Below are positions 24,630 through 35,100 of a stretch of DNA of 53,261 nucleotides, piece by piece (the stretch's first letter is position 1; the number at the start of each line of letters is the position of its first letter). Below the pieces are notes generated by a model. The model was given only the letters and a program-made list of their open reading frames with translations. It searched no databases and had not been told where the DNA came from. Made by a program: the position numbers and the translations under genes. The stretch is taken from the IMG/VR virus record IMGVR_UViG_3300047457_000194, positions 1-53,261 of that record, one strand, 5' to 3'. Source of the DNA: a virus.

Positions 24630-27600
24630 ATGGCTGAACCTCTAAATTCACAAGTTCAAATTCAGGATGTTCCTGAGTGGATTAAACCTTACAGGAACGC
24701 GCTCCTTAACGCGGCGTTTGGTGCTGTGTTCACTCCTGACTACATGCGCCAGTACCTTCCGAGTGCTACGTTCTGGAATGCGACCACGCAGGGTGGTGGT
24801 GCTGGGTCCACGCCGCCTCCTCCCGCTACTCCTGGAGGGACCGCTCCCAGTGAGCCGGATACGCGAACCGATGTGGCCGCGCCGACCGAGACTGATAAGC
24901 TGGGAATTGCTGGCGCACTCACACCGCGAATTCCCAAGATGCTTGGCTTGGTTTGGGATGCAAAGACTCGTACCTGGGTTCCTGAAGGGTACAGGGAAGT
25001 AGTTACGTCTATGGCCGAGGGTGGCGCCCTCGCCAAGATGAATGAAGGCGGTGGCCTTGCTCAGGAGGTTGCCGAGCGTTACGAGAACATTCGGCGCTCT
25101 GCTCCGCTATTTCCGTCCAACAACGCTGTCCAGCCTGAAGAGATCATGGATATCGTAAACAGATCTCTCACTGGCGGGGTTTATTATCCTGGCAGAACTG
25201 GTCCCTTCGGGTCCTTCCTGCCTGGGGCCAACACTTCCTCTTCTACTGTCGGAACGAATATCGGGAGCGGCACTACTGGAGGTACCTACACGCCTCCTGC
25301 CAGTTCGTCTACCCCATCGCCCAGGACGACTGGTCAACCCACTGCCACCACCCTGCCTGCGAGAACAAATGGCACTACCACCTCGCAGGGAGTGGCATCT
25401 GCTAGGCCCTTGGGTTCCGGCGCTCCCCCTATTGGCACTCCTGCTTCTGCCGCTGTCCTGCCGATGACGGTCGCTGGGCCTGCTGGAACCACCTCGGCGA
25501 ATCGCGGCGCTGGTGGATACAACCCGGCGCAGTACGCCACGGATGAGCAGGCTCGTGGACTTGCTTCGCTGTTGGGTGGAACTGTTTCCAGAACGAATCC
25601 CGTTGGCCCGATTGGTCCTCCCCCGCAGAACCTGATCGACGTTGGTGGGCGAGATGATCTGAATGCTGGCCTTGTTCAACAGGCGCTTGGTCCCATTACG
25701 GTTGACGGCGTCACTCGCGCCAGAACTCCTAGCGAGATGTCGTTGGCTCTTTCTGGTCTGCGCCAGGATATTTCTGGTGGGGGTGGGGATACTTCGGCAA
25801 TCGATGCTCTCATCCGCCAGAACACTGCGGCTTATACTTCCGGCGCAGGGGCATCTCCGGTTGGGCAGGGGACTGTTAACAGGCAGTCTGCTTCTGTTTC
25901 CGATCCCACCATGAATGCCATTGAACGCAATCGGCAGAGCATGATCGACATCCTTAGCCAGATCAATCAGGCGCAGGAGAAATCCTCTCCTATGGCTGGC
26001 ACTCCCGCCGACAAGGGGGCGATTGCAACTACCGCCAGAAACGCGCAGGAAGAGGACGAGTGGGTTCGCAAGAATGCTGAAGGCTACGCCGCTGGTGGAT
26101 CCCTCGCTCAGTTTGAGATCGGTGAAGACGGCAAGGTGAAGAACTACCGCAAGGGTGGAGCTATCCGAAAGAATGACGGCGGTGGTTTCGGCCCTACTGG
26201 GTCTGGAACTGGCACGGCGCAAACCGGAACCCCGTTCACCGGCCCAAATATCCTTGGCTTTGGGACGGCGCAGACCCCAAGCGCTGGCGGATTCGGAGGG
26301 GCCAGCGGTGTTGCTTCTTTGTTTAGCTCGGTCAATCCCAATGTTCCGTCTCAGAATCTGTTTAACCCTCCACCTGTGTATGGTGGGCAGCGGGTTCTTG
26401 GGTTCGGTCAGGACTTCGGTCAATACACCCCTGGGACTGGGTTTACTTCTAGCCGGATGACCAGAGGCGCTCTTGCTGGACTGGAAAGCCTTCCTAGCAT
26501 CTTCAGGAATGTTGATGTTCCAGCAACCGCTAGCACGCCTGCTTACAGCTATACGGATATCAATCCCAACACTGACTTCGGCAAGGGCCTGTCTAATGTC
26601 AACTGGGCTACTGATATTGCTGGGGTTGGCGCTGGGTCTGGGCTTGATCTTCTGAAGCAGGTTGGCCTTGGGCCGGAAGCTTCTCAACAAGAAGAGCGCA
26701 AGAGCTACCTGATGGGCTTGATGCCGGATATTCAGAAGATGGGGTTCCAGGGTCCAATCTCTGTTGCCCCACTGACTGCCCCCACAATTCAGGCCCCCAC
26801 CGGAGTGACTGCTGGGCAGACTGAGGTTGGCGAGTTCGGCGCTCCTACCGCTGAGAAGTACATGTCTCCGTATCAGCGTTCGGTTATCGACACGCAGAAG
26901 CGGGAAGCGCAGCGTCAGGCCGCAATGCAGAAGGCGGGTAGATCTGCTGCTGCTGTACGCGCAGGTGCTTTTGGTGGTTCTCGGCAGGCGATCCAAGAAG
27001 GCATGGCCGACGAAGCACTCCAGCGCCAGATGGGCGACATTGAGGCTACTGGTATGCAGCGTGCATACGAGTCCGCTCAGGGTCAGTTTGAGCGTGACCG
27101 GGCTGCGTCTCTCGCCTCTCAGCAGGCGAACCTCCGCGCCGCTCTCGAAGCGCAGATGGCGAATCAGCAGGCTGGCCTTACCGCTGGTCAGGCAAACTTG
27201 CAGGCTGCTCTCGGGACTCAACAGCTTGGAACTCAGGCTGGGCTGGAAGCTGCCAAGGCTTCTCAGGCTGGCGACCTCGCAACGTGGCAGATGCAGTTGG
27301 ATGCGATCAAGCAGGCTTCGGCTGAACAGCAGGGCATGCGTCAGCAGGACTTCGCGAACAAGCTGGCTGCTCTCGGTCAGGTTCAGTCTGGGGCTGCGGG
27401 TCTTGCTGGGCTGGGCGGCACGATGATGAACATCCCGGCGCTAGCGCAGCAGCTTGAGCTTCAGCGTCTGGCGGCTCTTCAGCAGGGCGGTGGCGCTGTT
27501 GATGTTAAGACACAGCAGGCACTGGATCTTGCGTATCAGGACTTCATCAACCAGCAGAACTTCCCGTATCAGCAGATGAACTTCTTGCAGGGCATCATGT

Positions 27601-27755
27601 CTGGCGTTCCAGTAGGCATGCAGTACGAGGGCGTTCAGTTCCAGCGCCCTAGCTCTGGTGGCCTGACTGGCTTGCTGACTTCCGGCGCAGGCTTGCTGTC
27701 CAATTACCTGACCAGCCGGGGTTCCTCCGGCGGCACCTCGAATATCAACACCTAA
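24630..27755 (+). CDS. Large internal virion (ejection) protein
   Basis: A 1041-residue protein. The first 500 residues are Pro/Thr/Gly/Ser-rich and probably disordered, with GG motifs (AEGGALAKMNEGGGLAQ, YAAGGSLAQFEIGEDG, KGGAIRKNDGGGFG). From about residue 740 there is a conserved helical domain (YMSPYQRSVIDTQKREAQRQ, AGAFGGSRQAIQEGM) and then a long Ala/Gln coiled coil to about 940. The YMSPYQ..V and AGAFGGSR motifs are shared by internal virion proteins of pelagic and other podoviruses. It probably enters the cell with the DNA. Confidence 0.7.
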   Translation: MAEPLNSQVQIQDVPEWIKPYRNALLNAAFGAVFTPDYMRQYLPSATFWNATTQGGGAGSTPPPPATPGGTAPSEPDTRTDVAAPTETDKLGIAGALTPRIPKMLGLVWDAKTRTWVPEGYREVVTSMAEGGALAKMNEGGGLAQEVAERYENIRRSAPLFPSNNAVQPEEIMDIVNRSLTGGVYYPGRTGPFGSFLPGANTSSSTVGTNIGSGTTGGTYTPPASSSTPSPRTTGQPTATTLPARTNGTTTSQGVASARPLGSGAPPIGTPASAAVLPMTVAGPAGTTSANRGAGGYNPAQYATDEQARGLASLLGGTVSRTNPVGPIGPPPQNLIDVGGRDDLNAGLVQQALGPITVDGVTRARTPSEMSLALSGLRQDISGGGGDTSAIDALIRQNTAAYTSGAGASPVGQGTVNRQSASVSDPTMNAIERNRQSMIDILSQINQAQEKSSPMAGTPADKGAIATTARNAQEEDEWVRKNAEGYAAGGSLAQFEIGEDGKVKNYRKGGAIRKNDGGGFGPTGSGTGTAQTGTPFTGPNILGFGTAQTPSAGGFGGASGVASLFSSVNPNVPSQNLFNPPPVYGGQRVLGFGQDFGQYTPGTGFTSSRMTRGALAGLESLPSIFRNVDVPATASTPAYSYTDINPNTDFGKGLSNVNWATDIAGVGAGSGLDLLKQVGLGPEASQQEERKSYLMGLMPDIQKMGFQGPISVAPLTAPTIQAPTGVTAGQTEVGEFGAPTAEKYMSPYQRSVIDTQKREAQRQAAMQKAGRSAAAVRAGAFGGSRQAIQEGMADEALQRQMGDIEATGMQRAYESAQGQFERDRAASLASQQANLRAALEAQMANQQAGLTAGQANLQAALGTQQLGTQAGLEAAKASQAGDLATWQMQLDAIKQASAEQQGMRQQDFANKLAALGQVQSGAAGLAGLGGTMMNIPALAQQLELQRLAALQQGGGAVDVKTQQALDLAYQDFINQQNFPYQQMNFLQGIMSGVPVGMQYEGVQFQRPSSGGLTGLLTSGAGLLSNYLTSRGSSGGTSNINT

Positions 27756-27763
27756 GGTAAGCG

Positions 27764-29095
27764 ATGAATCTCGTAAAAGCAGCAGACGACATCAAGAACC
27801 TCTCTGATCAGCAACTACTCTCTGCTGGTCAGAACCCCGTTATGATACCTCCGTATCTGGTGCTTGCTGAGATGAAGCGCCGGGAACAACTGAGGGCGCA
27901 GTACGCCAAGGCGCAGCAGCAACAGCAGCCTTCTGTAGCGCAGCAGTTGGCGCAGAATCTTGCACAGCCGCAACAGGGACAGCCTCAACAGGGCGCTCCG
28001 CAGGGTCCTCCTCCGCAGGGGATTATGCAGGCAGCGCCCCCTCAGGCTATGGCGATGGCGCAGGGTGGGCATGTTGCGCGGTATGCGGATGGCGGGAAGG
28101 GGAAGTACTCTCCAAGCTTTGAGGAGATTGTTTCCTACACGGCCAAGCCGATGGAGGCTTTGGTTAAGGCGTCCCAGACTCCGACCTCTGCTATTGACAT
28201 CCCCAACCTCGCATCAACTCCAGAAGAGTTTATGTTGCAGTTCCGCAAGTCCCAACGGACGCCAGAGCAGTTTGGTCAAATTGCGGAACAGATGCTTGGG
28301 AAGCCTGACTACTCGAAGTATGAAGAGCTTGTTCGCCGCCAGCGTCAGTTGGCTGAGTCCAAGAAGCCAAGCCTGGGAGATGCTCTGATTGCTGCTGGCA
28401 CCGCTATTGCCAGCAACCGGGATCCTCGCGTTGGACTTGCTAGTCTTTTGGCGCAGGGAATTGGCGTTGGGTCGCAGAGCTACAAAGCAGCTAAGGAGCA
28501 GCGCGAGAAGGACATCAACGCCGCAATGATGGCGGAGATGTCGCTTGAACGGATGCGCCAGCAGGATCAAGAGAAGAAGGCTGCTACCATGATGAACCTC
28601 ATGCAGATGGATTCTGGTCAGCTTCAGACTATTGCCAACAATCTCAGTGCCAATCAACGCACTCTGTACGAGGCTGGCAAGAATGCCGAGAACGCGCAGG
28701 CAAGGATGAAGATCGATATAGCCAAGGCAGATCTCGATAGGGCGATGTCCGCTGTAAACTCAGTCCTTTCCTTCAAGCAACATCAGGCCTCCGATGAGGC
28801 CGCTCTTGCTAGGGTTAACGCCGCCAACCAGTACAGAATCTCTGCCCCAAGGTCGTCTCCTCAGATGACTGGCCTTACCACTGCGATCAGAAACAACCAG
28901 AGCAGACTCAAGGAGATCGACGAGCAGCTTGTTAATCCGAGAATCAAGAGGAATCCAGAGATGCTCAAGTCTCTCGTTGAAGAACGCAAGAGATTGCAGT
29001 CTGCTACGGATATATACACAAAGATGTTTGAGCGATCCGTGGCTTCCGGCGGTGCCATTGGTGGCGGGTATGTCCCGTACACCGATGAAGAGTAG
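27764..29095 (+). CDS. Internal virion protein, Gln-rich
   Basis: A 443-residue helical protein. The N-terminus (DIKNLSDQQLLSAGQNPVMIPPYLVLAEMKRR) is a short conserved module often seen in such proteins, followed by a Gln/Pro tract, a GG motif (AQGGHVARYADGGKGKYS) and a helical C-terminal half (KEQREKDINAAMMAEMSLER) with several coiled-coil stretches. It is in an operon with the other ejection proteins. Confidence 0.65.
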   Translation: MNLVKAADDIKNLSDQQLLSAGQNPVMIPPYLVLAEMKRREQLRAQYAKAQQQQQPSVAQQLAQNLAQPQQGQPQQGAPQGPPPQGIMQAAPPQAMAMAQGGHVARYADGGKGKYSPSFEEIVSYTAKPMEALVKASQTPTSAIDIPNLASTPEEFMLQFRKSQRTPEQFGQIAEQMLGKPDYSKYEELVRRQRQLAESKKPSLGDALIAAGTAIASNRDPRVGLASLLAQGIGVGSQSYKAAKEQREKDINAAMMAEMSLERMRQQDQEKKAATMMNLMQMDSGQLQTIANNLSANQRTLYEAGKNAENAQARMKIDIAKADLDRAMSAVNSVLSFKQHQASDEAALARVNAANQYRISAPRSSPQMTGLTTAIRNNQSRLKEIDEQLVNPRIKRNPEMLKSLVEERKRLQSATDIYTKMFERSVASGGAIGGGYVPYTDEE

Positions 29096-29129
29096 CGTTA
29101 TGGTCGTACCATATTCTTAAGGAAAAGAC

Positions 29130-32100
29130 ATGGCGCTTAAAACGATCTACCTAGAGGGCTTCGGCTTGATGGATGTTCCTGCTGAACTCACTGGCAAGGA
29201 ACTTTCAGTCTATGCCTCTAGGGAGGCTCGGAAGCGAAGGGCGGAAGAGTCTGCCGCTGAGGTAACCCAGCAAGCGCAGAAGAAGCCTGAGCCTTCCACC
29301 ATGCAGCAGGCTGCTGGCTTTGCTGCTGGTCTCCCTGCTGGCCTTGCCTCTGGGCTGATTGGGTCTACCCTTGAGGGCATTGGTGGCCTGACTGGCATCC
29401 GCCCGGTGGAAGAAGCTGGCGCTTCTTTCAACGAGTGGGTTCAGGAGAAGTTGAAGCAGGCAGTTGGCGAAGAAGCCGCTGCTTCTGGCGCGTCCCAGGT
29501 GGGTCAGACTATCGGCGGCATTGCTTCGTTCTTTACTCCTGGAGTTGCTGCCAAGGTGCTTGGTGGTGCTGGGAAGCTGGCTAAGGTCGCTCCCTATCTG
29601 AGTACCGCGATGTCCGGTATTCAGGGCGCTGGCGAACAAGTCGAGCGGATGCGGCAGCAGGAAGCCGAGGGTGATCAGATCGATCCCTTGATGCGCCAGT
29701 TGTATGCTGCTGGCGCGGGTGCCGGGACCGCGTTGCTGGAAAACATACCCATCAGCGGACTCGCCAAGTATACTCCGCTCAAGCGTGTGCTGGGTGATAT
29801 CCCAGTCTCCGCTGAGGCTGGTGCGTTTACGAGGGCGATGGATGCGGGTGCCGGGACTATCCTTGGACGGGCGCTTGGGACTGGCGCTGGCGAAGCTGCC
29901 ACTGAAGTAAGCCAGAACGCATTGCAGAACATCATCGAACGCCAGTACAACGAACAGCGCGGCATACTTGAAGGTAGCACTGAGTCTGCTGTGGGTGGAT
30001 TCCTTGCTGGCGCGGCGCTTCAGGGTGGCGCTGATCTGTACCGCGATGTCTACCTGAATAGGAAGAAGTTTGAGGGAGATGTCAAGGCGCTTCGAGGGCA
30101 GCTTTCCGAAGAGCAACTCCCACTCCTTCCGGCTGGAAAGAGAAAAGCGGTTCAGATTCGCGGAAAAGATATCTCCACAGTATTGGGAGAGGAGGATATC
30201 GCAGAGGCAGAAGCTGCTTTCTCTAAGGTCGCTTCTCCGCAAGGAGTCCCGCTCCTTCCTCCTGGCAAGTTTGCTTCTGATGAAGAGGCGCGGAGAAAGA
30301 TTGATGAAGAGATCGAGGCCGCAAAGGTATATGGCCCGACTCCAGACTTATCCTACGCTACACCTGAAGCAATGGCGCGTATCGAGGAGCTCAGGGCTAA
30401 GGAGCAAGCGGACAACGAAGCGATAATCAAGCAGCGTGAACAGGACATCGCTGCGCTGCCGGATTTCCCATCCTACCTTCCTGATCCAAACGTAACGCCG
30501 ATCAGCGAGTGGCCGAAGCCTCAAGTCAAATTGTTTGACCAGTACCTGAGCAAGTTCTCTCCAGAGCAGGCCAAGCTGATTGAGAGCTTCAGCCCTGAAG
30601 AGATGGATTCGTTTATTGAGCGAGGCGTGAAGCGCAAGACCGAATCCGAACAGCAACTGCAAAAGATCCGAGAAGAGCAGGCGGCTCGTATTGCTGCTTC
30701 CCGTAGGGCGGATATCGAGCAGGCTGATGCGATCACTCTCTCGCGGTTCGCAGAGGACTATCAAAAACAGGAAGCCGAAGCGGCTAGGGCAAAGCGCGAA
30801 GAGGAGCTATCTAAGGCCGCTGCCGGGAGGGCTGAAGAGGCTGCGATCAAAAACCTGTATGCGCGTGAGGAGTTCGACAAGTTCGTTGCCGACCGAATCG
30901 CAGCAAAGAGCAAGATCGAAGAAAGCCAGAGGGTTGCTGGTGAACTGGCGAAAACGAAGTTCGGTAAGCCCCTCGGTGAGTTGAAAGACTCTCAGAAGAT
31001 CCAACTCGCTAGTGAGATCGACGCAATCTCAAAGGAGGCTTCGTTCAGAACTGAAGTCAACAAAGAGATTCCAGAGCTTGGAGACCCCATCTACAAGCTG
31101 CAAAACCGGGTATCTGTAAACTTCTTCGGCACTCAGTACAAGAACCTCCCAGAAGCGAAGCAGGGGATAGTGAACTCTGCTATTGAACGAGGAGAAGGGA
31201 GAACCGTACTTGGCGAAGAGCTTCTGGAAGAGAGAGATTTTGACAAGTACAAGCGGCTCTATAATCGTGACGACTTCCGCGCCGTAAACAAAGAGATGCG
31301 CTCTTTCGTGCGAGACGAGAGTGGGTTTATCCCGGTCACAAAGGACTCCCTGTATTCCGCTGTTAAGTCTGTATCCGAAGACCCTACCAGTACTATCAAG
31401 CCAAATAGAATGGCATCAAACGCCATGTTCAAGCACATGCTTGATCGTGGTGTTATTGTGGACATTGACGGAAAGACCTACCTTAACGAGGAAGCGACTG
31501 GCCCCCGCTATCAGCTTCCTATAAGCAACAATCCAAACATCGAGAGCCAGCAGAGCGCCTTCAAAGCCGAGGAAGCGAAGGTCACGGTTGGTCCAAAAAT
31601 GAGGGATGCTCTTGAGCGGCGCGGACTGTCCGATGTGTTCACCCTGGGTATCGTTGAAAAGATCGAAGATACCCCTGCTCTTGGCAAGTACCTGAATCGC
31701 GTTATTCAGATCGCCGCCGCGCCTGAGGGGAAGGTCCGATCTCTCGACGAGATGATCTCCTCGATGGATCACGAGATCGTCCACGGCATGCGTGCCGCTG
31801 GGCTGTTCACGGACGCCGAGTGGAACCTGCTGACCACTGATTTCAACGCCAACCTGCTAGACGACAAGCAGAAGGAAGCGTACACGCGGATCTACAAAGC
31901 CCAGGGGATGAGCGACCAAGCCATCCAAGAGGCCTTGAACGAGGAAGCTGTCGCTATGAAAGCGGCGCAACTCAACAACGTGGACCCCAAGCGTTTGGAT
32001 CCGAAGTCCTTGTCGCTGATCAATAAGGTCCGCTTCTACCTGGAGTTCGGGCGCAACTCTGCTGCCCTTGGATACAACAGCGCCGAAGACGTGCTGGCTG

Positions 32101-35100
32101 CGATCAAGTCTGGCGAGATTGGCAAGCGTGGGTTTACTTCTGAGTTTGAGAAGGTGGGCGGGAAGGCCAAGCGTGTTGGACGCCAGGAGATCTCTATCGC
32201 CTCTGAGGCTGACAAGTCTTCCGGGGTTGAGACCAAGGTCTACGGAGAAGAGGATGAGGAAGGGGTAACGGACGAGAAGTACAAGCAGGCTCTGTCCGGG
32301 TTGGCCTCCAAGTTCGACCGCAAGACCCCGGTGAAGTCCCCTCGTCAGTACTTGATCCAGCAGATGGATGTCGCGCCGGAAGATGTTGATGCCCTGGTCA
32401 AGGGCATGATCAAGAATAAAGATCTTGTCAAAGTTGGCGGCGCTCTCTACATCTCCGATAGGGCTAGGCGGTCTATTGAAACTTCATCCGCCGAAAAATT
32501 GCCAGTCGATAAACCGAAATACGAAATCAAAGGCGAATACAGTCTGGAAGAAGACCCTCAGTTTTCATCCTATGTAAAGTTGGCGCTGGAAGGGCTGGAT
32601 ACCAAGCAGCTTGGGGCGCAAAGCTACTCCCTGTACAGGTCCATAAAGGACGGAAGCGCGCAGTTCGATATCCCTGAATCCTTCAAGGAGTCCCTCACTC
32701 CAAGTCTGGTCCGCTCTTCTGTGGACCGAATCCTTAGAATACCTGCGACTCGCCCTGGAGAGGTTCAGTCTAAGACCGCCGCGAAATCCAGATCGGCGTT
32801 GCTTGATAGAGATCAGCTAAACTCCGCGACCCCAGAGCAACGAGAGTCAATTATCTCTGACATCAATCGGTGGATAAATGCAAGGGGGAACTCGCTTTAT
32901 CACGCTGCCTTCCCTGACAACGCGATTGAAATCCTGCGTGGCGGTGGGATCAAATCTTTCGCCGGGGAGAAAGGCGTAAGCCTCTCTCGCGTGCCAAGCA
33001 TATTCACTGGGTTCTCTCAGTCTAGCAGGCCAGTGTCGTTTGTCATCGACTCAAAGTCCGTTCAGACCAAGCCGATAAACGAAGGCGTTTACACGGGCGT
33101 CGAGAGCTTGATCAATAGAGACGGAAGAACAACAAAGGAAATCAATAGCTGGCTATCCAAGTTGAAATCTGATGGATACTCCGTTCCCAGTGATTCTTCG
33201 TTTTTGTTTACTGGAAAGAATAAATACTCCATTTCAGAAGAAGGGTTCGTTCAGGCCATGTCTTCGCTTGGGGTTCCTGTTGAATCTTCTTCTCGCTTTA
33301 TCTCTGCCAGAAAGATCTTGGATCAGCCCAGAGAGCTAGCCTCAGCCAATCTCAAGAGGGTTCCTGGGCAGAAGGTTGACTTCGACGCCTCGTTTCAAAA
33401 AGCTGACTACTTGAATTTTGAGTTCGAGCAGCGCAGTAGGGGCAAGAGCGTTTACGATATCCCTTCATCCAGCATCATTGGCGTCATATACGATCCCAGG
33501 TACATGGACAAGAAGGAGATAAGCGCACTCAAAAAAGCAGCTACAGAGGCTGGAATTCCTGTGCGTGCGTATGAAACCAGCGAGGAGCTAGAGGAAGAGA
33601 GCAATATCTTTGGACCTGAAACAAGGTCTGGAAGGACGGTCAGTAGGGCTAGGGTGTCCGAAGTTCCAGCAGGGAAGCCGCTGTTTCAACTTCCACCCTC
33701 TGGTGCTGAAAGGGTTAAGGGAGACGCTCTCGTTAACCCAAGCGGAGCGTCACCCACCAAGCCATTCTTCACCAAGAAGTCTGCGAAGAACCCGCTGGAA
33801 GGAGCAAGTGACCTGATCAAGGGCAACTTCTCCTCGTTCCGGCAGAAGCTGATTGACCGCTATGACCCTGTCCGGTTGATGGCAATTGAGGCGTACTCCA
33901 AGACTGGCGACAAGAAGTACCTCAGCGCCGCTGAAGGTTCATACCACGCACTCCTGTTCTCCGATAAGGCACAGGACATGGCTCTTGCTGGGCTGGAGAA
34001 TGGAGGCTTCACGACTGAAGGAAGTATTATCCTCGCTGCCGACAACGAGAAGATCGCTCCACTGAAGATCTTCCAGTCACTGAGAGAGAAAGGCAAACTC
34101 GATGCCTTCTTCAATTTTGCGTACGCAAAGCGGTACAAGGCCCTGAAGGAGAACGGGAAAGACCCTGGCGGGGTGATCAGCGAAGCCGATGTCGAAAGGG
34201 AATACAAGCGGTGGGAGAACGACAACGACATCAACACTGCCATCGAAAACTTTAAGGCATACAATGACAACCTTGTGGACATGCTTCGCAAGAGTGGTTT
34301 CATCTCCGCAGGTGAGGCTAAGGCGTGGAAGTCTGCCTTCTACATTCCCTTCTACCGCATCCCGACCGTGATGGAAGGAGATGTGGATACGGGTGAGGTG
34401 GACATCCCGCGCCTCAGTTCGCAGATCACAAACCTCTCCAACCCCAAGGGGCTTACGGGGCGCGATCTCCCGGTCAATGACGCGATTGAGAACGTCATTG
34501 CCAACACCTATTACGTCATCGGCACCGCTGCCAAGAACTTCGCAGCTCGTAAGGTAGCGAGAGATGGTGTTATCACTGGATACATGAAGGAGATCGAGAA
34601 GCCTGGAGACGCGCAGCAGGGGTACAAGGTAATTACCGTCAGAGAAGGCGGCATCAAGAAGCATTACGAAGTAAAGGATGCTCTTCTGCATGACGCTGTA
34701 GCCAAGTCCGGGTTCCCTGTTCAGGACGTTCTGCGGGGTATGGGCTGGTTCACAGAGAAGCTGCGGCGCGGAACCACACTGTCGCCTACCTTCATCGTTC
34801 GCAACACTCTGCGTGACGCTATTCAGTCCTGGATCCTTGGTCAGTACGGAAGCACGTTCCTGCCTCCGTTCAAAGAGATCACCAAAGGAATCCAGATGGC
34901 GTACCAGAACTCTCCCGAGTTCAAGGCGCTGAAGTCTGCTGGCATCTCTAGCTCTGGGTTGCGGAAGAAGACCCTGCAAGAGACAGCTAAAGAGATGCGC
35001 CGTAAGATTGGCGAAGAGCAGCAGGGAGTTATTGCTCAACTTGGTGGGATCTTCAATAAGGGAATCGAGGTTCTTGAAAGAGGATCTGAGATCTCCGAAG

